Notes: generated by a model from the sequence alone, not told the origin. Positions 34,742 through 43,540 are shown, counted from the stretch's first letter. The stretch: DNA of 64,000 nucleotides from Saccharopolyspora thermophila (GCF_014646075.1 NZ_BMMT01000008.1:1-64000), one strand, 5' to 3'. Program-made: numbers and translations.

Positions 34742-36179
34742 GTCGTCTACGGCCGCACCAGCTCGGACCCCTGCGTGATCGCCGCCGACGGTCGCAATGT
34801 CCAACTCCGCGTGGAACGCGGCCATCTGTCCATTCTGGACGGGATAGGGCAGCACCGCCGCACCCGCACCCTGTCGAAGATCGAACGCGAGGTTCGCCGG
34901 ATCATCGTCTTCTGCGACACGGGCGGATACCGGTCCTGGGAGGCGGCCCGCTGGTGTGCCGAGGTCGGGATCACCGTGGTGCAGGCCGACCGGTCCGGCC
35001 GAGAACTCACGTCGCGGCCGAGCCCGCGCCGGACACCGACGACGTCCGGCTGCGGAGGGCGCAAGCCTTCGCGGGCGAAGACGGCCCCCACGCCGCCGTC
35101 GGGTTGGAGATCGCGAAATACATCCTGGCCCGCAAGCTCGACGGCAAGCGGCCATTGCCACGGAGTACCTGAACAACCCGGACGCCGCCGAGACGATCCG
35201 CGCCCACGCCGCCGACATCGCCACCGCCCCCACGATCAGCGCCGCACGGGTGCGGGAAGGCGCGGCCGGGGCGACGTGTATTGGCACGCCTGGTCCGGAC
35301 GCGTCATCGTCCCGTTCGAACCCCGCGAGGCGTTCACCGTCCCCGCACACCGGACCACTTTCGTCGCCCGGAAATCACCGATCGACACCGCCAAGACCAA
35401 CGGGCATTACGCGGCCGATCCGATCAACGCGCTGTTGAACTACGCCTACCGGCTGGCCGAGATCGAATGCCGCCTGGCCTGCCTCGGGGGTCGGGCCCGA
35501 TCCCGCGATGGGCTTCCACCATTCCGACAAACCCAACCGCGATTCCCTCGCTCTGGATCTGTTGGAAATGCTGCGCCCTGAGGTCGAGCGGTTCGTGCTG
35601 GACCTGCTGTGCACGAACGGACCCATGCGGTACCTGTCCCCGAAGCTTTTCGTGGAGGAACCCGACGGGCATTGCCGACTGGTCGCGCCGATCACCCACG
35701 TGATCGCTGAACAGTGCTTGCACTGGGCGCACAGCATCGCACCTCACGCCGTGCACATCGCCCGCATGCTCGCCACCCACGCCAAAGGCGAGATCCGGCC
35801 CACCACACCCCGCAAGCACATCCGCCCCCGCAAATACAAGCGCACCAGAGCGCTGGGGCTGTCCGGGACGGTCACGGTCGAGCGGATCATTCCTGATCAC
35901 TTGTGGGCTGACGTCGCGCCACTGCTGCCCCCGGCCCCGCAGCGGCGCAGCGTCGGACGCCCCCAAGCTGACAACCGCGCTGTACTCGCCGGAATCGTCT
36001 GCGCCGGACACCTCGGCTGCTCCTACACCAAGATTCCGCCCACCCTCGGAGTCAGTGCAAGAACCTGCCGCACCCGCCTGGACACCTGGCAGCACACCGG
36101 CACCTGGCCCGCCATCCAACGCGTCCTGGACGACAGCGACCACCTCCGCCAACTCCGCACCGAAACCACCCGCACCTGA
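34742..36179 (+). pseudogene. Cas1 relative fused to IS5/DUF4096-like HTH, frameshifted
   Basis: Conserved Cas1 sequence runs through several frames: VVYGRTSSDPCVIAADG and LRVERGHLSILDG (from 34742), LRRAQAF and GLEIAKYILARKLDG (to about 35145), IATEYLNNPDAAETI, VYWHAWSGRVIVPF and INALLNYAYRLAEIECRLA (from about 35275), then GFHHSDKPNRDSLALDLLE to 36179. Candidate metal ligands are kept: Glu (35459-35467), His (35517-35519) and the LALDLLE acid. Single-base shifts lie near 35008, 35145, 35268 and 35490, mostly in G/C runs, and no good start codon is visible. The last open frame continues from the Cas1 domain through a basic linker into VERIIPDHLWADVAPLLP, NRAVLAGIVCAG and ARTCRTRLDTWQ, like the DUF4096 N-terminus of IS5 transposases. 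It is a stand-alone cas1 with no CRISPR array nearby. Confidence 0.75.
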
Positions 36180-36438
36180 TCGGCACCCGGTGAAGGTGGC
36201 CAAACTGACCACCCCCACCCGCACCGGTCGGCACGGTCGCACCGGACACCCCCTGACGCCCCGTTCCTGGGGGGTATCCGGCGCGACCCACTGCAACGCT
36301 GTGATCAGGCACAACAGGAACCGCGGGACGCCGCCGGCAACACCTACCCCCTCCCGGTACTGCCAGAACGGGCCGCCCGGCCGCCCGGAACCGGAACCGT
36401 TCGCGGCCACGGTAAGCTGCGCTTCCTGGGGGAAGGCG

Positions 36439-36484
36439 CAACGAACGCCCCGAACCCGTCTCCCTCGGTTCCGGGCGTTCGTTG
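36439..36484. terminator. Strong hairpin between convergent genes
   Basis: Eighteen-bp arms at 36439-36456 and 36467-36484 with one mismatch and a 10-base loop, between the end of the cas1-like gene (36179) and the end of the XRE gene (36530, minus strand). The rest of this 350-base gap shows no gene. Confidence 0.75.
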
Positions 36485-36529
36485 TTGAGGTGGTCTGAGT
36501 GGCGTGCACTGTCACGCCTGATGGTGGCT

Positions 36530-37720
36530 CTACTGACACAGTGCCCGGTAGGTTTCCCGCAGTTCCCCCGCCACGCTCAGGCCGCGGGCTTCGACAGCCC
36601 GTACGACCTCATCGGCCCTCCAGTAGTTCGAGGGCGCAACTCGACCGGATTCCAGAGCCTTTCGCGTAACCTCGGCGGCTTCATCGAGACGATCGCTGCC
36701 CAGCAGAGACAACCCCAGATCGAGATGCGCCGAGGCGACCCGCCGGGGCCATCGTTGATGGTCATTTTCCGCGCGGTCAAGTCGATCAATAACCGCGCGA
36801 GCGTACGCCTCGGCAGCAGGGTCGGCGATCCAGGCCAACGTGGTGGCGGTGTACGCAACAGCCTTGGTGGGATCGTACACATAGTGGCGTTCTGGTCGAT
36901 CCGGCTGGGGTAGACGCTCGGCCATGCGGTGGACCTCGCCCAGAGCGCGGCGGGTTTCCTGCGCATTGCCCAACCGAGCCCACGCACGGCCCTCCTGGGC
37001 GGTCGCCTGAATCATCACGGACGATCCAGTGGGCGCGTGGTGTCGGGCAGCCTGTGACAGGGCGACCGCTTGCTGGTATTCACCCTTGGTCAGCACGCGC
37101 CACGCGGCGGTCTCGTAGCACCATGCGGTGATCTCGGCATGGCCGGTGTCGCCGGCGAGGCTCGCGGCGGTCCGCAGGTAGGCCGTCGCTGCCGGTTGCT
37201 GATCGAGGTCGATGTACACGGTGGCCGCCAGCAGGGACAGCCACGCGCCGACGTTGAGCAGTCGCGTGTGTTCGGACAGCGTCACGCGGGCATCGAGCAG
37301 GTTGGTCACGTGGCCGATGTGAGTGCGCAGACGGGAGGCGAGTTCGCCCGGTGGGGTTACCGGGTAGGCGGTGGCAAGGTCATCAACGATGGCCTCCAGA
37401 TGCGCCAGCGTGGTGCTTCCGACGTTGCTGGACGCAGCACGGCGGGCGAGTTCGAGAGCGGCCAGTTCGGTATCACCCCCGGTGGCGGCCGGTGCCCGGT
37501 ACTGCGCGGGGGCGTGCTGGTTCTGAGCTGCGCGGGCGAGCTGCCCGCCCGCACCAACAATTTCATCGAGGCGTTCAGCGGTGGCTGGGTCAACGGCCTG
37601 GAGACCGGATTCATACCGCGAAATCGTGGCCTGGCTGATCGGCACGAGGCGGGCTAGCGTCCCCTGGCCCAGCCCCGCAGCGCGCCGATAGCGGCGCAGC
37701 TCAGCGCCTTCGGTGCTCAT
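36530..37720 (-). CDS. XRE-family regulator with TPR-like domain
   Basis: 396 residues, ATG at 37720. Residues about 5-60 form a Cro/C1 helix-turn-helix (LRRYRRAAGLGQGTLARLV, SQATISRYESGLQAV). The remainder is an all-helical TPR-like array (AWCYETAAWRVLTKGEYQQAVALSQAA, RRALGEVHRMAERL, SAHLDLGLSLLGSDRLDEAAEV). Regulators of this shape control accessory actinomycete loci and often sit next to radical SAM or DUF397 genes. It is divergent from the small-gene/radical SAM/ATPase operon and is its likely regulator. Confidence 0.9.
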   Translation of the reverse strand: MSTEGAELRRYRRAAGLGQGTLARLVPISQATISRYESGLQAVDPATAERLDEIVGAGGQLARAAQNQHAPAQYRAPAATGGDTELAALELARRAASSNVGSTTLAHLEAIVDDLATAYPVTPPGELASRLRTHIGHVTNLLDARVTLSEHTRLLNVGAWLSLLAATVYIDLDQQPAATAYLRTAASLAGDTGHAEITAWCYETAAWRVLTKGEYQQAVALSQAARHHAPTGSSVMIQATAQEGRAWARLGNAQETRRALGEVHRMAERLPQPDRPERHYVYDPTKAVAYTATTLAWIADPAAEAYARAVIDRLDRAENDHQRWPRRVASAHLDLGLSLLGSDRLDEAAEVTRKALESGRVAPSNYWRADEVVRAVEARGLSVAGELRETYRALCQ

Positions 37721-37932
37721 GTTGTGTGGTCCTCTGCCCCTGGGTTGGTTGGTGTCTGCCCCAGGTGCCCCCGGTGATCAGCCGGGGGCGTGACCCAGGG
37801 CAGAGCCAGCATCGAGCGTATCGACGCCATCACCATTGGTGAACCACTGATCGACCCTCATACCTCATGCGTATGCCAATGCGTATGGCGTAACCCCTAC
37901 ACACGCAGTGACCGAGTGACGACGGTGAAGAC

Positions 37933-38343
37933 ATGCCGCAATGGTCACGGGTCACCCGCGACGGGCTGACTGCCGTGCTAACGCAAGACGGCAGTGACGT
38001 CGCTGTGTGTATCGGTGGACACCGGCGCGGCTTGCCGACGTCCATTCTCGCGCCCGTCCCCCCAGTACAGGCGCGGCGTCGGCACGCGGCGGGAACCGGC
38101 TTGGCCTCGATCACACGCCGTCGGTTCCCGCCGCCCACTGGCACCGAGATTTCCGGGGTAATCGTCGTGACCGTCCGAAAATTGGTGTCCGCCAACGGTG
38201 TTGAGCACTGGGTCATCCCCAATGCGTCCACCGCACTCTGCGGTGTGCCGCTCGTGTCGCTCACGCTGCCTGATCCCCTGCGGACTTACGTGCCGTGCAC
38301 AGGTTGCCCCGGCAAGCTCGCTGCGCGGGAGACCACGGCATGA
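37933..38343 (+). CDS. Hypothetical protein with C-terminal Cys motif
   Basis: 136 residues from an ATG at 37933 (GGTGAAG close upstream); a GTG at 38167 would give only 58 residues. The C-terminal part (VRKLVSANGVEHWVIP, TALCGVPL, YVPCTGCPGKL) contains CxxC plus one more Cys and could bind zinc. The N-terminal half is less convincing. It is the first gene of the element's plus-strand operon and overlaps the next by ATGA. Function unknown. Confidence 0.5.
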   Translation: MPQWSRVTRDGLTAVLTQDGSDVAVCIGGHRRGLPTSILAPVPPVQARRRHAAGTGLASITRRRFPPPTGTEISGVIVVTVRKLVSANGVEHWVIPNASTALCGVPLVSLTLPDPLRTYVPCTGCPGKLAARETTA

Positions 38344-38591
38344 GCGCCCCGAATTCGCCGACGCGCAGCCACCCCCGCGTACTTCGTCCGGCGAGTGTCG
38401 ATTACGTCGAACTTGCCAAGCTCATGCGGTCTGCGATCGTGATGCTCGGGTTCGCGGTCGATGACCTGGAACGCGGGCTGTGGACGCCTGACGAATGCGA
38501 TCACCTCGCCGACGGTCTTGAGAAGCTGGTCGCGGCGCTGCGTAGCGGTGACGGCGGACGGACGGTCATCGATGTGGGAAGGGGCGAATAG
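38340..38591 (+). CDS. Small helical hypothetical protein
   Basis: 83 residues from an ATG at 38340 overlapping the previous stop. After a Ser/Pro-rich start it is helical: VDYVELAKLMRSAIVMLGFAV, DECDHLADGLEKLVAALR. No known family was recognised. Translational coupling with the preceding gene is the main support. Confidence 0.6.
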   Translation: MSAPNSPTRSHPRVLRPASVDYVELAKLMRSAIVMLGFAVDDLERGLWTPDECDHLADGLEKLVAALRSGDGGRTVIDVGRGE

Positions 38592-38703
38592 TGATCGTCT
38601 GGAGGATTGTCCTGGTGGTTGTCACTTCGGGCTTGGCGCGGTGTTGGGGAGCTGTTGCACGTCTCGGCGGCAGCACGGCCGCGCTGGTGAGGGTGCACTG
38701 ACC

Positions 38704-38925
38704 GTGCGGCATCTGGTCGAGCGGATTGAGGCGGAAACCGGCAACAGTGCCCGTCATGGGCCGGGGGAACCGGTGTCGATGCGCGGTGACCTCGCCGACG
38801 ACATCGCCAACGAACAGACACGGATTCTGCCGCTGCCACCCGAAGTGCTTGCGGCGAAGCCGGACGAGGTCGCACGCAATCCGCTGGTGTTGCAACGCGT
38901 TCTCGCTGGGGTGCGGCGGTTGTAA
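38704..38925 (+). CDS. Small hypothetical protein
   Basis: About 73 residues from a GTG at 38704 (GAGGG about 12 bases upstream); the open frame goes further back but overlaps the previous gene. It shows VRHLVERIEAETG, DLADDIANEQTRILPLPPEVL and a final RVLAGVRRL. The pattern looks protein-like, but no family was recognised. It precedes the radical SAM remnant. Confidence 0.45.
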   Translation: MRHLVERIEAETGNSARHGPGEPVSMRGDLADDIANEQTRILPLPPEVLAAKPDEVARNPLVLQRVLAGVRRL

Positions 38926-39099
38926 GGCGTGGCTCGGTGTCGTTGCTCCCGAACTTCGGCACGGAGTCGCCCGGCGGGGGTGGTGCGTCGCCCCTCGGCG
39001 CACCACCCCCGCCGGTTCCAACCCGAGTAGCGGCACCTCGGGCGTGGTGCTGTGAGTGAGGCGAACGGGCAGAGCCTTTCAACACATTGGGGAGAGTCC

Positions 39100-39815
39100 A
39101 TGATGGACTATGGTCGGATTTCGTTCGTGTGGCTGGAAATCACGGGCCGATGTCAACTGGAATGCGGGCACTGTTACGCCGAGTCCGGCCCGGCTGGTGA
39201 CCACGGGCGGATGCGGGTGGAGGACTGGCGGCGGGTGATCGACCAGGCCGCCGAGATCGGGGCGTTGAGGTGAAGGTGTTTTCCAACCTGGTGTACGTGC
39301 GCCCGGCGTACGAGCGCACCAAGGCCAACATCCGTGAAGCCGTGCGCCGGGCGATCCCGCTGCGGGTCGGTGTGGTGAACCTGTGGGCGGGGCAGCGCAG
39401 TGACCAGGCGGTCGCCGAGCTGCGCGAGCTGGGGGTGACCGAGATCGGCACCGACCGTCTGCGGCAGGTCGGACGCGGCGTGCGCACGGGGCGGGCGGGG
39501 CTCGATCAACTGTGTGGGCACTGCGGGGATGGCAAGATCGCGATCTCGCCATCGGGCCAGGTGTGGCCGTGCATGTTCTCCCGGTGGATGCCGGTGGGCA
39601 ACGTGCGGGAACGTGCGCTCGCCGAGATCCTGTCCGGCCCCCGTACGGCGGAGGTGGGTGCGACACTGCGCACCCACTTCGCCACGCGGCCCCGGTCGGC
39701 GTGCGACCCTCAGTGTGGGCCGAACTGTAGCCCTGCCTGTAACCCGTCGTGCTGGCCGACCGGCGCGGGGCCGTGTGGTCCCAACGGCGGGTGCCAGCCG
39801 AACTACGACGCCTAG
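39100..39815 (+). pseudogene. Radical SAM/SPASM protein with internal deletion
   Basis: The N-terminal piece (FVWLEITGRCQLECGHCYAESG) carries the CxxxCxxC motif that binds the SAM-cleaving 4Fe-4S cluster; it stops at 39273. A second frame (39270-39815) continues with VFSNLVYV, KANIREAVRRAIPLRVGVVNL, DRLRQVGRG, and a SPASM-like region (LDQLCGHCGDGKIAISPSGQVWPCMFSRW) with a Cys-rich tail. A normal member would have about 70 more residues (the GGEPTLHP-type barrel part) between the pieces, and another short block appears missing after VRPAYER. The two parts meet with an ATGA-like overlap. It would have been a peptide-modifying enzyme and is now almost certainly inactive. Confidence 0.78.
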
Positions 39816-39822
39816 GAGCCCT

Positions 39823-40572
39823 GTGTTCGTCCGTCGTGCCTACATCAGGGAGGCGAACCGGCCCGGCCGCGCTGAGCGCGGCCGGTGGCCGTTCACCGTG
39901 CCATGCGTGGCCGAGCTGGCTGACGAGGGTCTGACCTTCCATTCACCGGTGACGTTCTTCGTCGGTGACAACGGGTCGGGCAAGCCCACGCTTGTGGAGG
40001 CGATCGCCGAGGGGTTCGGGCTGGACTCCTACGGGGGTCGCCTCGGTGCGAAACGGGGCCGACCCAACCCGACCAAAACCCCGCTTGGCGAAGTTCTCTC
40101 GCTGGAAACCACCGCCGCCGGGTCTCGTATGCGCAGCGGCCCCCGATCGAAGAAGAAGGGCTTTTTCCTTCGGGCTGAAACCGCGTTCCAGATGACCGAG
40201 AACCTCGGCGGGGTACCCGGCTTCTGGGATGAGAACACCGCCGAAATGTCGCACGGTGAGGGTTTCTTGACGATGTTTCGGGACATGTTCAACGCCGCTG
40301 GCTTCTCCGTCATGGACGAGCCCGAGGCCGCCTTGTCGTTCACATCGTGCCTGCGCCTGGTGGGCCTCATGCACCAACTGAGCACCACGGGTGCTCAGGT
40401 CATCTGTGCGACACACTCACCGATCCTGGCCGCCACCCCCGGAGCCAACATCATCGAAGTGGGCGACCACGGAACCCGCCGCGTGAAGTGGGACGAACTC
40501 GAACTCGTGGACCACTGGCGGCGCTACCTCACCAACCCGGACAACTACCTGCGGCACCTCATCGACCCATGA
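39823..40572 (+). CDS. AAA-type ATPase with altered Walker A
   Basis: 249 residues from a GTG at 39823 (AGGAG four bases upstream). It is a compact ABC/SMC-like ATPase: VTFFVGDNGSGKPTLVEAI, HGEGFLTMFRDMF, SVMDEPEAALSF (Walker B with catalytic Glu), VICATHSPIL (H-loop). The Walker A reads GSGKPT instead of GSGKST, a Ser-to-Pro change that should disturb Mg-ATP binding. Such small ATPases (YhaN/OLD-like) commonly accompany defence or uptake genes. It overlaps the next gene by ATGA. Confidence 0.82.
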   Translation: MFVRRAYIREANRPGRAERGRWPFTVPCVAELADEGLTFHSPVTFFVGDNGSGKPTLVEAIAEGFGLDSYGGRLGAKRGRPNPTKTPLGEVLSLETTAAGSRMRSGPRSKKKGFFLRAETAFQMTENLGGVPGFWDENTAEMSHGEGFLTMFRDMFNAAGFSVMDEPEAALSFTSCLRLVGLMHQLSTTGAQVICATHSPILAATPGANIIEVGDHGTRRVKWDELELVDHWRRYLTNPDNYLRHLIDP

Positions 40573-41525
40573 GCCCGACAGACGCCGAAGTCGCCGAGGC
40601 CGACCGACAGTTCATCGTGTGGATGCGGGGCAACCTCGCCCGCGCCGCCGACCACTTCGCCGTCACCCTCGACGGTGAGCCGGTGTTCGGTTGGCGCTTG
40701 CGTTCCATCGGCACACGAGTGCGTGACGCCTCGGGGACGGGGTACTGGCTGCGGGTGGTGTCGGAATTCCCGCAATGGGCGCACGGGGAGTTCTGGACCG
40801 GAAACACCGACGCCAACACACTTCCCGCCAGTATTCCCAAGCCGTACGTTCTGGGTTGCTGCGAGTGGAACGAACGGGACTGGCGGCACCAGCGTGCGGA
40901 ACTCTCCACGCTGCTGCCCGGTGACCCCTGCTCCACCACGGACGCCCCCACCACGGACCTCAACCTACCGCCCGCTTGGTGGGCGGACCTGCGGCGCACG
41001 CTCGCCACCCTGGCCGCCACCCCAACACTGCGCACCCACGCCGACCAACAACGGGTATCCCGCCGCATCCGCGACACCTTCGGCGATCACGTCGAAAGCC
41101 ACATCGAACAGTGGGAAACCGTCCACGGAGACCTGCACTGGAACAACCTCCTACACCCACAACTCGGTGTGCTGGCCTGGGAAGGCTGGGGACGCGGCCC
41201 GGCCGGAACCGACGCGGCCACCTTGCTGTGTTCCAGCGTGCTCAACCCCGCCACCTACCGAGCCGTCCGGTCAGGGTTCGGTGACGTTCTCGACTCACCG
41301 ACCGGCCGCGTCGCCCAGCTCTACGCCGCCGCACGCCTGCTGCACCGAGTCGAGACGGACCACCGCCACGAATTCGCCGCAGCCCTCCGCCGAACACGCA
41401 TCCGCCCTGCTCAACGGGTAGGAACCCTGGCAGGCGAGCGACGAACGATCCGCCACACCTCACAAGCCCCACGCCCCGCACAAGCACGGGAGCCCCCGCA
41501 GCGGCGGGGGCTCCCGGCGACATGA
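40569..41525 (+). CDS. Aminoglycoside phosphotransferase-like protein, probably damaged
   Basis: 318 residues, ATG overlapping the ATPase stop. The kinase-like catalytic loop VHGDLHWNNLLHP is intact, but the following metal-binding position, normally Asp before WE, reads LAWEGWG (Asp to Ala). The last 45 residues are Pro/Arg-rich and unlike the family. A second frame ending at 41421 reads AEHASALLNG-stop, so a one-base deletion near 41395 has probably replaced the natural C-terminus. It resembles APH/choline-kinase-like proteins. Activity is doubtful. Confidence 0.72.
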   Translation: MSPTDAEVAEADRQFIVWMRGNLARAADHFAVTLDGEPVFGWRLRSIGTRVRDASGTGYWLRVVSEFPQWAHGEFWTGNTDANTLPASIPKPYVLGCCEWNERDWRHQRAELSTLLPGDPCSTTDAPTTDLNLPPAWWADLRRTLATLAATPTLRTHADQQRVSRRIRDTFGDHVESHIEQWETVHGDLHWNNLLHPQLGVLAWEGWGRGPAGTDAATLLCSSVLNPATYRAVRSGFGDVLDSPTGRVAQLYAAARLLHRVETDHRHEFAAALRRTRIRPAQRVGTLAGERRTIRHTSQAPRPAQAREPPQRRGLPAT

Positions 41526-41697
41526 CCTCGGGGGAAGGCCACGCCCTCTCTCTAGGGGGGTGATCGGCCCGAAAGCCCCACGACATGGCACCCGCAGGAC
41601 CCCGGCTGTGTCTTGCCGATCACCCCCGCCCATACCCAACAGATCAACACGGGCGACGCCAGTTCGGCAGAACCCTGCACAACCCAACAACACCAGC

Positions 41698-41905
41698 CAC
41701 CACCGCACCCACGACGCCCAGCAGCAACCACGCAGCCAGGCCCCAGCAGCAGCGAACCGACGCAGCCACGACACAACGTCACCACACCGTCCCGCCGCGT
41801 TGATCACACAGCGTGATTGAATGTTCGTTTGAATGTTTGCAGGGAGGCGACCTTTCGACGCATGTCCGGGTTCGATGCATTGAGAGCCTCTCTACGCCCT
41901 ATCCC
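41698..41905. repeat. Right terminal inverted repeat
   Basis: Reverse complement of 34474-34681 with six substitutions. It ends ...CTATCCC at 41905, directly before the second direct-repeat copy (41906-41919). The 172 bases between the APH-like stop and this repeat hold no gene. Confidence 0.9.
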
Positions 41906-42018
41906 AGTTCAGGCAAGACTGGACGTCCTTGGCGCCCAAGTGCCGGCAAATTGGGATTTTGCGCCCAAGTTCAGGAAAACGTGGACACTTCTGGTGCCCA
42001 AGTTCCGTCGAACTTGGG
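41906..42018. repeat. Degenerate 29-33 bp tandem repeat array at the insertion site
   Basis: The segment CCCAAGT recurs at 41935, 41964 and 41997, with the element-adjacent AGTTCAGG copy at 41906, giving intervals of 33, 29 and 33 bases. A further CCCAAGTTCAGG copy sits just left of the element at 34456. The last unit is self-complementary (CCCAAGTTC at 41997-42005 and GAACTTGGG at 42010-42018). Units share AAGTTCAGG...AAAACGTGG but diverge elsewhere. The element appears to have entered such an array. The remaining bases to 42156 hold no gene. Confidence 0.6.
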
Positions 42019-42156
42019 AACGTTCTGGTGCGTCTCGGTCGTGCTCAGCATCGTGTGCCTCGCCGCTTTCGTCGCCCAGACGCCCCTGACCACGTGCTGG
42101 TGGCCTGCGGAGTGCGGGGCGCGTCGAACCGGAATCGCCGTCCGGTGGGCCCGCGG

Positions 42157-43371
42157 TCAGTCCCAGGTGACGGGGAGGGCGTGGACGCCGAAGATGCCTT
42201 CGTCACGCTTGTACCGGAGGGTCGCCGGGTCCGCCGCCAGGCGGAGGGTCGGGATGCGGCGCAGCAGGGTCGGGTAGACGATCCGCAGTTCGGTGCGGGC
42301 CAGGGACTGGCCGACGCACTGGTGCGGGCCGAAGCCGAACGCCACGTGCTGGCGCGAGCCGCGCCGGATGTCCAGCACGTCGGGGTCGGCGAACACGGCC
42401 GCGTCGCGGTTGGCCGACGGCGTCAGTGCCACGATGCCCTCCCCGGCGCGGATCACCTGGCCGCCCACCTCCAGGTCCCGCACCGCGACGCGGGTGGTCG
42501 CGAACTCCGAGATGGACAGGTACCGCAGCAGCTCCTCCACGGCGCCGGGCGCCAGATCCGGGTCGTCGCGCAGCGCGGCGGCCTGCTCGGGGTGCTGGAG
42601 GAGGGCCAGCACCCCCAGCGAGATCATGTTCGCGGTGGTCTCGTGCCCGGCCACCAGCAGCAGCATCGACGTGGTCAGCACGTCCTGGCGGCTGAGCTCG
42701 CCCGCCTCGTGCCGGGCGACCAGGCGGGAGACGATGTCGTCGCCGGGTTCCCGCTGCTTCACCGCGATCAGCCGGTCGAAGTACTCCAGGATCGCGGTGT
42801 TGGCCGCCTGCGTCTCCTCCGGTGTGGTGGTGGCGTCGACGATGGTGCGGGTCCAGGCGTTGAAGCTGCCGATGTCGTCCACCGGCACGCCCAGCAGCCA
42901 GCAGATCACCGTGCTGGGCACCGGCAGCGCCAGCTCGGCCACCAGGTCGGCGGGCCGCGGCCCGGCCAGCATCGCGTCGATCCGCTCGTCCACCAGCCGC
43001 TGGATGTCCGGGCGCAGCGCCGAACTGCGCTTGATGGTGAAGTCGTGCGCCACCATCTGGCGCAGCCGGCCGTGCTCGGGCGGGTCGGTCCGGATGAACC
43101 CGGGGTGGAATCCCGCGTCGACCAGGGCCCGTTCGGCCGCGGAGATGATGGGGAATCCGGGGGCGCGCAGGTCCGCGCTCACCCGCGGGTCGCGCAGCAC
43201 GGCACGCACGTCGGCGTACCGGCTGACCAGCCAGGTCGGGCTGCCGTCGGGCAGGGTGGCCCGGGCGACCGGGGCCGACTGCCGCATTGCGCGGTAGTGC
43301 TCCGGCGGGTCCAGCGGACAGCCGGTCGGCCGGGCCATCGGGAACGTCAACACCTCGTGGGTTTCGGTCAC
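42157..43371 (-). CDS. Cytochrome P450 (actinomycete CYP105/107-like)
   Basis: 404 residues from a GTG at 43371 after GGAGAGATC. The I-helix has LLLVAGHETTANM (acid-alcohol pair E-T-T), the K-helix VEELLRYL with ExxR, and the haem loop FGFGPHQCVGQSLA with the Cys ligand. It needs external ferredoxin and reductase, none of which is encoded nearby. As the last gene of the predicted meroterpenoid operon, it probably hydroxylates the finished terpenoid or aromatic skeleton. A 169-base gap separates it from the second P450. Confidence 0.92.
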   Translation of the reverse strand: MTETHEVLTFPMARPTGCPLDPPEHYRAMRQSAPVARATLPDGSPTWLVSRYADVRAVLRDPRVSADLRAPGFPIISAAERALVDAGFHPGFIRTDPPEHGRLRQMVAHDFTIKRSSALRPDIQRLVDERIDAMLAGPRPADLVAELALPVPSTVICWLLGVPVDDIGSFNAWTRTIVDATTTPEETQAANTAILEYFDRLIAVKQREPGDDIVSRLVARHEAGELSRQDVLTTSMLLLVAGHETTANMISLGVLALLQHPEQAAALRDDPDLAPGAVEELLRYLSISEFATTRVAVRDLEVGGQVIRAGEGIVALTPSANRDAAVFADPDVLDIRRGSRQHVAFGFGPHQCVGQSLARTELRIVYPTLLRRIPTLRLAADPATLRYKRDEGIFGVHALPVTWD

Positions 43372-43540
43372 GCGGATCTCTCCAGTTTCAGCGCCTGTCC
43401 TTGATCTTTGTCGTGGCGGCTGGGTTCACCTGCGCAGGGCGACCACCCGTGCTCAGACGCCGACCGGGGCGAGAAATGCCCAGCTCGGGAGCCAGGCGGT
43501 GGCTGAGGTCGGATCCCGCAACGGGTTCCAAGACGGCCTC

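Larger units (their letters stand above)
34460..41919. mobile_element. Casposon-like element with Cas1-HTH gene
   Basis: The element is bounded by 208-bp terminal inverted repeats (34474-34681 and 41698-41905, six mismatches) and by direct repeats immediately outside them (34460-34473 and 41906-41919; AGTTCAGGCAAAAC versus AGTTCAGGCAAGAC). Inside lie a frameshifted Cas1 relative with an HTH extension, an XRE regulator, three small genes, a damaged radical SAM gene, an ATPase and an APH-like gene. TIRs, a 14-bp target duplication and a Cas1 integrase are hallmarks of casposons, but no PolB polymerase is present. The current copy is probably immobile because its cas1 is broken. Confidence 0.68.

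Noticed and set aside
41906-42018. Possible CRISPR array beside the Cas1-like element
   Set aside because: Only three or four poorly conserved units, no unique spacers of constant length, and no other cas genes; treated as a degenerate tandem repeat.
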